Shown here one piece after another: positions 1 through 12,646 of a stretch of 64,000 nucleotides of DNA. The stretch covers positions 6,758,280 through 6,822,279 of the forward strand of contig OU342821.1 of NCBI GenBank assembly GCA_910591455.2, written 5' to 3'. The notes beneath the pieces are model-generated. The model did no database searches and had not been told where the DNA came from. It saw only the letters and a program-made list of their open reading frames with translations. Source of the stretch: Pholis gunnellus. Its lineage: Eukaryota > Chordata > Actinopteri > Perciformes > Pholidae. A program made the translations under genes and the position numbers. Within the stretch, counting starts at the first letter, position 1, and the number at the start of each line of letters is the position of its first letter.

Positions 1-963
1 CTGGGAAAATGATACTCAAACGGGATGAAATAGTGCATTTGTTTGGGACTAATTTTAGCTGCAGATTAATACACATTTGGTGCTCTAGTGAGTATTTATA
101 GCAGCACGACGGTGTCTGTGTGTGTGTGTGGGATTGAGTAAAAATAAACTACAGTGTCTGTGTTCATTGTAATGAAGGAACATGTCACCTAGTGCCACAG
201 TGTGGCTCATTGACAAAGCTTTTGGACAACAATGGAGCTCTATGGCACAGAAGAATCAGACATATCAGGCTCTGGACACGCACATTCAAATTCTTGTTAG
301 TAGATCAATTCTTTGTTGACTTTTGTCTTTTCAGAACTGGATTAATTGTAGTGTCAGTTTATACATTTGTTGATTATTCTTTAGTTCTTTAATCCGGGCC
401 AAGGGAAGATTTATTGAATGGTTGTTGCCAAGGTAATCGCTGACGGTGTTGGATGGAAACATTCTTCAGTAAAGAAAATGATTTCAAAGCTGAATATGAG
501 AGGAATCGACCTGCTGAGTCCAACACTTTCTACACTGACATTTATGTTCTTGACTGGCAGTGACAGGAACTAGTGTCATGAAACTGTGGTTGGAGAGTTT
601 GCGAGCCAATCATCAGAAGTATTGATTAACTACTGAGTCGCTTCCTGTATTGTGCCTCCACTGGTAAATAATTTATTGCACTTACAGCTAAGGGCCCTTA
701 GCCAGCGATAAACTGTGCAGCCTGAAGCTTCACAGGCAGGAATCTCGTCTCACATCTCTGCATTGTGCGCATTAATTGGACAAAACAATACAGATTTTCA
801 TCCCTGTAAGCATTTCAGCCGCTGACGTTTGAATGCATCGGCTCTTCTCGCACCTCAGTTTCCGGAGATGAAAGCAGTGTGGCGGTGATTGATGAAGTTG
901 TCATTTGTCATTCACAGTGTGGAAATGCTCAGTCTTTGTTGTGCTCTTGGTGTGATTTTGCAG

Positions 964-2128
964 CCTTAAAGATCCACTTATCCTCTGCCACCAAAGAGGT
1001 GCTGGATGAGTTTGGCTACTTCGATCTCCAGTTACGAGGAGACATAGAAATGAAGGTAAGGAGCCACATTTTACTTTTTAAAAATCCATCAAGTACAAGA
1101 GCACTCAAACTGCAAAAACAACATCTGTCTGTACGACTCACTCGAGCCTCAGATTCCGACTTTAAGGGTGAAATATTGACTTGTTGTTGCTGCTGCAGTT
1201 TGTTTCAGAAAATGTTCTAGAAATGATTGTTAAAACAAAATGGAACTAGAGATCATCTTGCAATGGGATCACACCAGCTGCAAAGTAAAATCAGGCCATA
1301 GGCTTAAAGTGTGTGGGGGACATCCCAACTCAGACCTCCTTTTGAGCTCAACTACCCACCTGTACAATTTTGCACGGTTATGATGCTATCGTTGCCCCTG
1401 TCACAGATGCTAACAAGACAGATTACTTGAAAAAAGTACATTTGTATTGTAAATAGATAAAACAAATGTAGTTTAATAAGACTTAATACTCAACACAATA
1501 ACTTGGTAAAAGAAGACTTACAACTACAGATTACTTTAAGTATGGTAGACTTACTTTAGTATCTTAGTGATGATCATTTTTCGATGTAACAGATTAAGGT
1601 AATTAAGGTTAATGTCCTCAGCACTGTGGGAATCTTGGGGGTCCTTCCTATCTAGTGCTCCAGTCTTATGCGGAAGTCTTACACAGACTCAAAACCCAAT
1701 GTACGAGTTCTCATGGATGGAATCCAAGCCAGTTAACTCGGCTGATGCACTGCATTAAACTTAGACCGTCCGTTTAGGTCCACAAGTCTTGCATCGATTA
1801 CAAACAGGTGAAACATTAGTAGATCTTTTGCAGAAACAAATATTTCACTCGACAACATCGATATGCTTTTAGCACGGTGACGATGTGGTTGATTCTCCTC
1901 TCAATATGCATAAAGGCTTTGTTCTTTTTGGAGAGCGTGGAGGTGTAAGCCGAGCTGCAGTGACCATCAGGGTCACCCTTCAATGAAGGGCAGCCTAATA
2001 GAGGATATCGCCCACCCCCCACTTCACCCCCATTGATGAACCTATTGATTTCTGTGTTTTTCCAGGGCAAAGGCAAAATGAGAACGTATTGGCTTCTTGG
2101 GGAGAAGACTGATGTGTATGTTATCTGA
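964..2128 (+). CDS. npr2: Natriuretic peptide receptor 2 (receptor guanylate cyclase), last two exons
   Basis: Receptor guanylyl cyclases make cGMP from GTP at the plasma membrane; NPR2 is the receptor for C-type natriuretic peptide. Only the C-terminal end lies in the window. Exon 964-1055 opens with two bases of a split codon and reads LKIHLSSATKEVLDEFGYF, then LRGDIEMK, followed by a gtaagg donor. The last exon is 2066-2128 (acceptor tttttccag) and reads GKGKMRTYWLLGEKTDVYVI, then TGA. The LRGD-EMKGKGKMRTYWLLGE run is the hallmark end of the class III cyclase domain in NPR1/NPR2. I choose npr2 over npr1 because spag8 follows directly, as in human 9p13. The catalytic centre, kinase-homology and ligand-binding domains lie upstream of the window, and I found no earlier exon in 1-963. 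The eight or so residues after LLGE differ from the mammalian tail as I remember it. Confidence 0.9.
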
Positions 2129-2599
2129 GAGGCCTGCTGATAATGTGGCAGCAGCAGTGGAGACGACAGCAGAAGCTCCGGTGGCCGAGCCACTTCTTTA
2201 TTTGTTCTAGAATAAGTCCCGATTGGTGATTTCCATACGACACAACACAGAGGGAATTCCAGGTATATTTATTACCTGCATACTGTAACTGCAAAAAAAA
2301 AGCAAAGACAAAAAAAAAGACAAAATATTGTAAAAGTTGTTTTTTTTCTTTTGTATGAAGAACCTTTCTGTCCTGAGTACTTTTCACTGATGAATTCTTA
2401 TTTTTTGTGCTTTCTATATTAAGATTTGTATAATGTGTTTGGGAGTCGATGATGTAGTAATATTTCCTTGCTAACAGCCATTGAGGTTTGGAGGCACAGC
2501 GTTACAAGTGATGTCACTGCAGGGGTTCATAAACCGTGTTACACAGTACAAGATAATATGTATATATGTATATCCAAGATACTGTAAGATATTTTGTTG

Positions 2600-2605
2600 A
2601 ATAAA
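2600..2605 (+). terminator. npr2: Probable npr2 poly(A) signal
   Basis: AATAAA lies about 470 bp after the npr2 stop codon. The stretch 2129-2600 has no exon signal and is AT-rich, so it is best read as the 3' UTR. This is inferred, with no transcript evidence. Confidence 0.5.
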
Positions 2606-2619
2606 CTGAGTAAAACACT

Positions 2620-4190
2620 CTTTTCCCATTTATGGACCGGGCAGTCATTTCATGCTCCTGATATCAGGAGTCTGGCTAGTTATTGATATTTGCATCCACA
2701 AAGGGTGTAACATGAGGAAGGCAGAAAAGAGCCGTAATGAGTCTGTTCTTTTTTTATGCATCAACGTTAAATTGGTTCATGTGAGCTCTTTGAATGTATC
2801 TGGGCCATATCCTTCTGACAATACTCACCCAAAGGTTTTCATCCTACTTTAACCCAGAAAGAATTTATAAATGACCTTGTGCTGCCCCCTCCTAACATAT
2901 TGGATGTCCCGCTAGAATTGCACGTTTAAAAGTGCTCACAGAGCTATTGCAGAAGTGTAGAAGCCAGTTCATCAGAGGGGCAGGCTACACCGGTGCAACC
3001 TATTCAGAAAGGTCTGTTTCTGCAACTTCGAAGATTTTCCCCCCCTCGCCCGTCCTGGCAATTAATTCAGCTTTATCTGATCCGAGCCATATCCGCCTTC
3101 TCACTTAACCTTTCACAATACTGCCCAGGACTATTTCATTATCATTATTTAAAATACAACAAGTGTGAAAGCTTTTAAGTATGTGCATGAGGGAGGAGAA
3201 AAGCGAGTTGGCAGCAGGCGGCTGTGTGTTTGTTGTAGTGACATCACCGCTCATTAGATGCTCATTATCAGCTGCGGAGGCATGGGCGCTGTGTTTGTGG
3301 CCGTGTGTGTTTGTGCATTTTCATCTCTGCAGGAGCAGGAGAACATCTTCCCCCTCCTGCAACGGCTGTAATTACCACCCACTTTCTCACAGCGGTGGCA
3401 CGCCGGCGCCTGTTAGAGCCACCGCGATCAGAGTGAAGGTCTCTGCTGAACACCGCTCTGACCTGCTAACCCCTCGCGACTGACCAGGCTGTCATCTCGT
3501 TATTTTCTGCCTTTTCATACAGCCGAGAACCTTGAAGTATATGTATACAAAGCCTCCAAGAGCACTGCAAAATGAAAAAAAAAAGTGTGTATAAGACAAA
3601 TTATTTTCAAAATCATTTAAAAGAAACTAGTAGATCTGAAATTGTTGGGTGATTTCATGTCTCAGTGTCACAAACTGGCTCAGGGAATGAAACAAAAAGG
3701 GGTCCACACAAGGTTAAACTTAAAACCCAAACATAATTGATTTAACTAAAGTCTCAAATGAACAATGGCGTGTGTAGATCAGCAGCTGGAAGCAGTACAC
3801 GGATGTGTGGCACATGTGCTGCGACTGCAGTGTTGACGGTGCGAAACCAAAAGAAGGTGACGCAGGGTGAACGTTCAGGTAAACACATGGAGCAGCTTTT
3901 GTAGCCTGGAAGGCCCCGGTGAGCTTCGTCAAGCTGTTGGCCCTCCCTGGTCAGCCAACTGCCTGCTGAGGTCAGCCGGAACAGCCTCCAAGACAGATGG
4001 AGGAGTGTCACACCTGCATGTGGGTGATGAAAAGTACAGCAGTAAACATGTATTTGGTGATTTGCAGATTAAAAACAGGTAAAACTAGACGGCTTGTTTT
4101 GAGCATGTTGGGCACTTTTAGCTTTATTTACTTAACCGTAATCATGTAAGTAATGCGAAAGTGCCTGCCCATACATCAAAAGGTTAGTTT
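2620..4190. other. Intergenic DNA, no gene seen
   Basis: No exon with flanking splice sites or recognisable protein similarity was found. A GC-richer patch at about 3180-3480 carries short overlapping reading frames on both strands that look like chance frames. Confidence 0.5.
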
Positions 4191-4194
4191 GCGT

Positions 4195-4258
4195 CTGGTT
4201 AATTCCCATCAGCTGCAGCTGTACTTCGTGCTTAGTGCTAACTAGCAACTGATAACAG
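4195..4258 (+). repeat. Fragment of dispersed fish repeat (family A)
   Basis: The segment has the order cagctgcagctgtacttcgtg, then cttagtgctaactagcaac. The same order (cagcctcagct, tactttgtgtt, tagcaaatgttagcatgctaac) recurs at about 20290, 29190, and inverted at 50100 and 50770. I recognise it as an abundant repeat of percomorph genomes but cannot name it with certainty. Confidence 0.6.
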
Positions 4259-4265
4259 CCCAAAC

Positions 4266-4633
4266 CTGGGGTGGCCAAACTATACGGCCTACGGGTCAAC
4301 TGCAGCTCTCTGCCCGTTCTTAAATGTTAAAACCATTTCTGCCTCTGTACATCTTCATATCAGACGTACAGATTTACTTCTTATGTTAACATTGTATCAC
4401 GTAGGCCCTTAGGCAATGAACAGAAACTAATAAAGTTATTTGGCAATTTCTGCCTTTTTTCAGCTTTACTTATTTACAGACTTACACATAAGATCATAAT
4501 ATTGTCAGATGTAAACTCTTCAGTAGTGTTGTGTTGTTATTTTGTTTGCTGTATGACTGGTTGAAAACTACTCATTAACTATTCATTGGCCCGTCACTCA
4601 TATATATTTCTCAGAAATGTTTGGCCACCCCTA
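4266..4633. mobile_element. hAT-type non-autonomous element (MITE)
   Basis: GGGGTGGCCAAAC at 4268-4280 is repeated as a perfect inverted copy at 4619-4631. The start (TGGGGTGGCCAAACTA) and the following cggcctacgggtcaactg resemble the CAGGGGTGGGCAAACT ends of hAT/Charlie-like elements known from vertebrates. The interior of about 340 bp is AT-rich and has no transposase frame, so the copy depends on an enzyme made elsewhere. I saw no clear 8-bp target duplication, so the copy is probably old. Confidence 0.65.
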
Positions 4634-4639
4634 CCTATG

Positions 4640-7600
4640 ACGGTGAACATGATACATGCAGGTACAAACACAATCACAGCTCACTGTAAAGTAATGGGTG
4701 CACTCCGATAGTTTGTGTGGCTTGACGCAGCACAGTTTGACAGCTCTGTTCCAGACACCGAAAACTCTTCTGCTGTTTCTCAGCAACAGACTCCGGGGGT
4801 TTGTTTGTGTGTCTCATATCCACGGTAACAAGCACAGAGTGTTATATTTAGCAGGGCTTACATCGATATGAATAAATGGTATGTGATTCTCAATGAACAA
4901 GTGACTCAGCAAGGTTACTGAGCAAATAAATACATTCATTTTACCACCCAAATGATGTTGTTGTTCCTTGGTTTGGCAGCAAATGACAGACACCGTCAGG
5001 TCTAACGAGAGCTGCTGCACTTAGGCTGCTGGTTGAAAATGTGCTGCTCTGGACAGACATTGCAGATAGTAGGTGAAGCGAAAACAGAGAATCAGGCAGT
5101 TATGTGCAGTTTGGCAAAGAACGCTGGAATATTTCTTTTTCAGATTATGATTAGCTGTTAATAGACGTTATGATCAAGCAATGGGTTTATATGAGTTCAC
5201 AAGTTAAACATTAAAAGCTGAATGCTGTTTTTTTGTCTCTTTGTCTGCTTTAAACCGATGGAACCATGACCTTGCAATTTAGGAAATTAGGAAAATATGT
5301 ACGTCTTTGATACAATTATAAAATGCAAATGGTAAATGTTACCCTGGCAAAGAGTATTTTTTGAGCATGGAGGTTCATTGTTGACTTTGAGAACAGTATG
5401 ACAAAATAATCTACTCAAGGTCCACTTACTGGCAGTAATTTAGCTTTCAGCTGCAATTACACTGTCTTCATCAGCAAATGGAAGAGGCTTAGAAGTCATT
5501 AGGAAACTATGTAACGTCCCACCAGGTGCTGGAACACGTAACATAGAACAGCGTTTTGATTTTGTAAATGGAGGAACATGAAAGTTAGATAAAAATAAAA
5601 AATATCTGATGTGTTCCTCTAGTTGCCACCACAAGCCGTGGCTCAGCAGGACGGATGTAACAGTGGATGATGATTGGATGAATCCATCAGTGGATGGATG
5701 TAAAGACATTTTACCAGGTGCTCAAACCAGAGGAGTGTCATCTCTGTTCACTTTAATTGCACCTCAGGGGACGACGCTTTCACCCACAGCTGTCTCTTGG
5801 AGACCGGACGAAGTGCTTCTGTGCTCGCCTAAAAGAATGTGAGGAGGATTAATCAGCACTGGACTTTCCAATCTGAAGAAACATTTTTAACTCTTTTATA
5901 ATAGCGGTTACTTTTACAAATTCAGAAAAGAGTGTCTTAATCAGGATCATATTGATGAAAAGCCAGTGCTGTATGTAATGGCTTTAATAAGATAAATGAT
6001 TTAACATTAAATGTACTTGTGCTACTGTGTTTCAGTGCATAATCCTTTAAGACATTTCAAGGCAAAGTCATTTTCTTAATAACGCACATTTTAATAACCT
6101 TGTGCATTACACTTAATGCATAAAGCACGCATGCACAGACAAATAACAAACCATACAATACAAGACAATGCAACAGCAGCATAAGGAAGGAGGAAAAAAA
6201 ACATTCAATACAAAAAGATTACTGTAAGAATACTTTGCAACAATAATGCTTTGACAAGATATCGAGAGATGAGTCAGAAGGTTCAGACAGGTTCTTCAAA
6301 TCAAATCAGGTGTGTTTGTCAGATACACAATCATACATTTACATCCGGATCTCTGGTGAACAAAGTGCAGCGGCACTGAGAGGAAGAGACTTTGTGTTGA
6401 CTCCCAGCCGGGACTGGCGGAGCAGCAAGCCGAAGCTCGGCTCCCGGCCTAAAGAGGAGCCGCTGCTGCTGGGAGCTCTCCAACCTCCCACCGGAGCTCC
6501 GACTGCAGGTCGAAGGTGGCGGTGAAGCTGGACCAGGGTCTGGTGAACCTGCACGATTTTGTCAGAATCCGATCCGGTGGCACCGACGGAAACCATTAAT
6601 AATAACTCTATAGAAATAGTCTTCTCGTTGATGGTCTTGTTTACTTATGAAGGTTGTATAGAGGCATCAATATTAAACTAAGACTGTTTTATAACTAGTT
6701 CAAAGTTCCTCACAGTAACTCGTATCTGTCACTAACACGTGTAATGCCCAGTAAACCTAACAATACAAATACACTGTTAGAAATGGTTCTTATTGACTTC
6801 AATAAATGATTGTTTGTAACACATTTAGTGTGACCTTGCTGAGATAACACTGACAACAGTGTCTTTTTGTGTTATGTTGTTGTCCAATAAGGTCTTGTCT
6901 CGCTGGTGCTCACACACAAATAGAGAGAGTTTCAGTGTTTGTGTGTGTGTGTGTCTGTTGGAGTCAACATTATTCAAGTTCCAATTTGTAGCCATGGTGG
7001 AGCTGACGGACCTGTATTGTAGTGCACTGACAGTGATTGCTTGATAAATGGCACCTGTTGGCGAGCCAGCAGGGGCTCTGAGTCTGGCCTTTGTCTCCTC
7101 TGCGACAGGCTGGTGTGTCCGGTTGCATTCACACCTGTAGGGACGCAGTAGGAGCGCATCTCGTCGTGTGAATAGGCTGCTGGGGTTGCTGAGCTACGGA
7201 ATATAAAAGTCTTACTTCTAGAGAGACGACTGTATACTGTTGTATTAATGTTGATTCTTCACTTACGTTTAACTGGTTATGAAACATTCTCAATGTAATA
7301 CTCATCGGTGCCAACAGGTCGGGTCCTGAGTGAAATCTGAAAGCATCCACTGAACTCCTTCAGCTCAGACTCCAGTGGGGCCTCCTGCTGCGACCAGCCC
7401 ATCGTGGAAACACCCAGATCCGTTCTCCCCTGCAGTCAGAGCTACAGCGGGAGGTGTAAAGCTCCACGCCCAGCAGCAGCGTCTCCTCTTCCGGGCCAGG
7501 AGCAGAGCTTCATCTGAATATGAAAACACAAACATGAATCCTCGCGAACATCTACAAACCTTTGCGAGAGTTGTAAGTCGGATCCTTTCGAGCCATAACC

Positions 7601-8220
7601 CAATTAGAGCACGAAGAGCAGACCAGCGCAGTATTGATCAGTTCGATTTTTGTCCGACTTGATCCAAACCCTCTTACATACAGTCTATCATCCCAACTTG
7701 CTCTATCGGGATGCACATATAGGCAACGCTAACCTGACGAGATTGAGGCGGACGCAGTTATTAGAGCACATTGACCTACACTGCAAGGACCAGGGCATGA
7801 TGGGAAACGCTGACTGGCTCTTAGGTTTGAAAAAAAAAACCCATTTGTAGATAGTCCTCATTTTTTACATTACTATTCTTACATTTGTACACACTTTTTT
7901 ACACACTAACACACACATTTTTTATACATGTATTTGTCCGTATGGATTGTCATTGTACGGTAGTGTAACGCAACTATTTTTACGTACTTATTTATATTTT
8001 CTTATAATTTATCTATGTTATAATTAAATTCTAGAATGGGAGCAACAGCAACGTTTAACCCGATGTACCACTGGGGATCAATAGCTGTCTTTCTGATTCT
8101 GATAATTATGTATAGTTTCATAGTTTCCTAAAGCCAGAGAGAGGGAAGCTCGCCCTCAAGCTTGCAGCTGTGTTTACACCCTGCGCCTCACTAAAAGGCC
8201 GCTTCATGCATCTGTGATGG
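4640..8220. other. Intergenic DNA, no gene seen
   Basis: Nothing here has both a convincing frame and splice sites. Two GC-rich patches stand out against the AT-rich surroundings, at about 6360-6590 and 7370-7520. Both have short frames on both strands, and the first could be the remains of a retroelement. A short (GT)n run lies near 6938-6954. Stretches around 6100-6300 and 7860-8030 are A/T-rich and low in complexity. Confidence 0.45.
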
Positions 8221-8269
8221 AATTCACCACGTCACCGAGTGGGAGGGTGTAGGTGCCGGAGTTTGCTCC

Positions 8270-8435
8270 GTTGTCATGTCGACGCTTCCTTCAACAGAAC
8301 CCTGTTGCCGAGAGGCACGCGTCGTCACTTCGCGTTAGTTCAGAGGACGGGACGTGAAACATAGTTAAACAGTTGTTGTTCACGGACCACGTGGCGCATT
8401 GTAGTCAAGTTTAGCAGTTATATCTCGGTGCTACG
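8270..8435 (+). promoter_or_regulatory. spag8: Likely spag8 promoter and 5' UTR
   Basis: The region just before the spag8 start is CpG-richer than its surroundings (for example cacgcgtcgtcacttcgcg). An imperfect RFX X-box-like palindrome, GTTGTCATGTCGAC, sits at 8270-8283, and a GTTGCC half-site at 8304-8309. RFX factors drive many ciliary genes, which suits a sperm/ciliary gene, but both matches are imperfect. No TATA box was seen. Confidence 0.35.
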
Positions 8436-11400
8436 ATGGCCGAGCAGCCGAACACTGTGGAAGAGAGAGACGGGAGTTGTGCGTTGACCAACAGGGCAGA
8501 AGAGGTGGGTACAGCCGCCGCAGCCAAACGTCGTTCCTGACTGCTTGTAACTTCTAGATTACCGTTATATGTTTAGTTTGTATCATGAGCCAGCATGCAG
8601 GGCACTGGTAATGGCACCTGGACCTCAGTCGTGATATAATTAGTTACACCTGCGCTTGTCTCTTTGAAAGGTGTAGTTCCACATTTTGTTTGGTTTTAAC
8701 CAGGGAATGAAATTAGCACCTATGTTGACAGTGGCAGGTAAAAAAAAAAATGCAGGTCACCTGTCGCCATTACAGATTGTGAGGTTTTCCTCATATAAAG
8801 AAAAAAAAAAAAAAAAAAAAAATAGTTTGGCATAGCATGAAACACAAATAAGATGTTTTTCTTTCAAATCAAAGCAACCCGCGGTATCTTTTTGATTGAG
8901 GCCCAAACACCGTGCTTTATAACAGTCATATGTATTGCATTCCTCTAGATTGTGACATGGTTTCATTTTTTTTCATCTCAACCCTCGTATCTCCATCTAT
9001 ACAGAGGGCCGCTGCTGCTCTCGACACTCAGAAGACGAGGTCACAAATTCTGAAACACGGACACAGAGGGATCCTCACGATGGACCAGCAGTCTAAAATG
9101 GAGACCGTCACCACGCTGACAGCGGCTTTCGTCCCTCCTAAAAGTCCAGGAGTGCGGCTGCGGGGTACGTGTCTTCCACCTATTCACAGGATGAAACTAC
9201 CAATACTTTATAACCCATGTAGGCCTACAGACTAGACTTGTATAGCAGAAGAGTAGAACGTATTTTATTAGGGTGGAGGTGTTTTATAGAATACCAGATT
9301 ACAGCCTTCGTATAGACACTTTTATTTCCCTGTTCAATAAATCTTTTTCCAATGATTTGCTGCTCAGTTCATCTCTTCTTCTACATTCCCATGGTTCAGG
9401 CGTCAGAGGCGAGCTTTTGGAAAAACACATCACCGAGATGATAAGGTGAATCAAGTATGAAACAAATCTTTTGATGCTAAATGAATCATTGCTGCAAGTG
9501 GTGTTGCATGTGGAAACGGAGTCTTGAGGGGAACTCGTCGGAGGAAAGTGATGTAATATTTACACGTCTGGGCCTGTTTTACTGTTCCATCACAGCTGTA
9601 ATACCTTTTAAATCAGGTTTTATGATGTTATTTTACATGGAGGCCAGTCATCCAGATGCCGTTTATTGAGTCTATACCCCACAGATGAGGTTATGAACAC
9701 GCCGCACATGTTAACTGCTCATAAAGAATACAAAGCATCATGTCTTTGATGAAAACGGCTCGTCCAGCAGTAGACAGTGTCTCAACACAGTCTTGAGCCA
9801 CGCACTAAATGTCCTGGACTTTATAAGTACACGCCGACACCGCTTGATTCATGCTCAATCGCTAAAACGCTCAGAGCCGGCTAATCGGTTGTTATTCTAA
9901 ATATATTGCCCTTTTTGAAGACACGAATCAACAGTTATCCAGATCAGAGGGTTGGAGAGTGAAAGGCTTTTGTTTTTTTTATGGCTTGCTGTAAATATCA
10001 CACCAGTCTCTTTTGACACAACATGAAAAAGTTCTACTCCAATCTACATGATGACCATTGATCCACTGAGTGACATTAAATGACATGTTCAAGGATAATA
10101 CGTGTCTTACATCACCGCTCTTAAGGGCCCAACATACTATTGTTTCTCCCACACAGTTGTTTGCTCTGATTAGAGCCCTTCTGGTGGTCTTCTTACAGCT
10201 GTTAGGGCGAGACAACTTACACTTTTACCATTTCTGTGGCTGATGTGCAATTGTTATCTTGTTCCCTTCCTCTGTGTCTTATGCTGCATTCAGGCAACGG
10301 CGGCAGAATGGGACGTTATTCTGACTTGGTGTTTTCAGGCTTTTCATCCCGTGCTGGGAGGTCACTCCATATAAAAAATAAATAAATAAATTAGCTATTT
10401 TTTACTGCAAGTGAAATGAGACACAAAAAAACTTTTATAGCTTGTTTTTATTTAGCCGATTGACTAAATTAAACTTGTACTTCTGAGTACTTCTTCCGAC
10501 ACTGCCAAATACTGAGGCTGATATCCTCTTTTTTTTTCACAGAGAGAAGGTTCAAGCTGAACTGAACCCAACTGATCTGAGTCTCGAAACGGACTACTGC
10601 TCCACAACCCAGAAGGATTTCAGTGGCGACGGATTTGTGCCTCTTATCCCCAAAACAACACAAGTACGTGTACGTGCATGCATACTCTAAATGATGTGTG
10701 TATGCAAGGTTACGAACAGTGATGAGCTCAAATCTCCTGTTGACTCTAAAACAACACGTTGTTTATTGCTATAAGTGCCTAAACCACGACATCAGTACTG
10801 GGACTGGTGTTAAAACTACGCCCAATATGTTGCACCAGTTTGACATTTGGATGACTTATTTGTTTGTTAGGTTTGTACAAGCATGTGTTTTCATCTACTT
10901 TACATAAAACTAGCTGTGCCTGTTTCAAATTACCAGCCAATTGAACAAAGAGAGCGGCTGATTGCGACTGATAATTATGTTTTTCCTCCTTCCAATAGCC
11001 ATAATTGTAAACAAACACCATTAATCATATTTTAACATTGCTGTTGGATTCCAGACTCAGTTGTAGGATAACTGGGAGAAACCCGGTTGCTGACTGGTGA
11101 CCCTGGATAACCTGGAGCTGGTTATCACCCGGCTCAGTTAACTCCTGGTTTTCCAACGCAGCTAGAAGCACATTCATGTGAAAGAGTTCCTCATTACAAA
11201 GTCAACCACAGTCATTATCATCAAAACCATGAGTGTCATATTATGACACCTATCCTAACGGGTTAGCTGCTCAACATAGGTTAAATGTGACAGCAAAAAA
11301 AAACAAAGATTGATGCCTGAATCCAGTGATCTTCATGAGAGGAGAGGTGTATTTAGACTGAAAACAAAGCCATTTCCTACCATGTTGTCTTTGCATAAAT

Positions 11401-12394
11401 TTGTCTGTTGCTGTGTTTTTGCAGCTTGTGTATATTCGCCCTAAACAGCCATTTTGATTTGCAAATACTGCTGTATTTTGTACACGTGTAGCTGTAGTTT
11501 TTTATTGTCTGTGTGTCCGTGTGACAGCTCAGCCTCTGACTGATATCAAAACTTACCATTTTTTAAAGTTCTTTTCCTCCAGGTTCTGTTCTTTTTCCTC
11601 TCAACTCTTCCTCTCATCCTTTGTGATCAAAATGTTTTATTAACAAAAGGAAACTGATAACAAAGGAACAGAAGGACAATAGACAATAGAAACAAACCTG
11701 TAAAAGCAGGAGAATAAGAGTTACACAAACCAATGTATCCGGATGGTAGAACACTAATCAGTTACACTGTTGATTGTCTATTAATTTTTTAAAGCCATTT
11801 ATCAATTAAAAATGCCGAACATTATCTGGTTCCAGCTTCACTTTCTTCTGTCTGGAAGCAGCAGTTCTGATAACTTCTAATATGGCCGAACTTCAGATTG
11901 CATTTCTTTGACAGTGTGCCGTTGTTGTCGTCTCATATCCAGGTTCATGACTATAAAACTGACCAGGCCGTCTCATTTTGGAGTGAAAATTGCCATCGGA
12001 TACAGGTGCGTCAGATCGTTTCACTTTTAGGACTTTGTGTGTCATGTATTGCAGTTTGTTTGCTGTTATGAATTCTTTCTAAATAACATACAGTCACTTG
12101 TGGCACCATATCATGTCAGAAGACGATGCAACAGAAGAGTTTCACACATCCACCAAGGTTTAGGGGAGGATGATTATATTCCCTCTCTCGCTCTCTGTCC
12201 TCCTTTCTTATTTTGTGTCAGATTCCTCAGTCTTGACACACAGCATGTGCGGTAAGTTCTTGTTCTTGTGTGGTTTTGTGTCGCAGGGTGCGACTGCCGT
12301 GCAGAACCTGAAAGCACCTTTCAGGAAGTCGACCCTGTTCAGCACACCGATCAGCGATCGGCTGGACGAAATCGAGCTCCCACCTGATAACTGA
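8436..12394 (+). CDS. spag8: Sperm-associated antigen 8 (ciliary microtubule inner protein)
   Basis: SPAG8 is a microtubule inner protein of the doublets in motile cilia and sperm flagella. Six coding exons join in frame: 8436-8504, 9005-9164, 9400-9445, 10543-10663, 11943-12005 and 12287-12394. They give 188 residues. Recognition rests on HGHRGILTM in exon 2, matching HGHRGLLTM of mammalian SPAG8; VHDYKTDQAVSFW in exon 5, matching the HDYRQEQPETFW region; and LKAPFRKSTLFSTPIS in exon 6, matching the DTPFRKNCSFSTPVP region. The position directly after npr2 matches human NPR2-SPAG8. The protein is much shorter than the mammalian one (about 485 residues) because it lacks the long Gly/Ser/Pro-rich N-terminal half. 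The start Met is in exon 1 (MAEQPNTVEERDG), and no in-frame upstream alternative with better support was seen. Confidence 0.9.
8801..8822. repeat. Poly(A) tract in spag8 intron 1
   Basis: A run of 22 A, with a shorter A run at about 8741-8750. It may be the tail of an old retroposed sequence or a simple homopolymer. Confidence 0.9.
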
Positions 12395-12640
12395 GACAGT
12401 ATGACAGAGTATCACCACATCACTTCATTACCAGTTGATATTAAAGTGGGACTCCACTTCACAGGTGCTTGTTATTCTGAAGTGCGGCGACACCTCTGCT
12501 GGTGATTAGCTGTCATCGTCACATCTGAAACCCATGAAGTCAATGGAAGGGCAGCCTTTCAGCCCTAAATATCTACAGATTTACATGAAGGTGTTTATTA
12601 AAAATGGGAAGACTATTTAGTTTTAGTAATTCTGCCAGAA

Positions 12641-12646
12641 AATAAA
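12641..12646 (+). terminator. spag8: Probable spag8 poly(A) signal
   Basis: AATAAA about 250 bp after the spag8 TGA. It is the first such hexamer downstream on this strand. Confidence 0.45.

Noticed and set aside
1..963. Looked for the preceding npr2 cyclase exon (GDTVNTASRMES region)
   Set aside because: No such motif in any plus frame. The exon must lie before the window.
6339..6596. GC-rich patch with frames on both strands
   Set aside because: Could be a retroelement remnant, but no motif was recognised, so it is left undefined.
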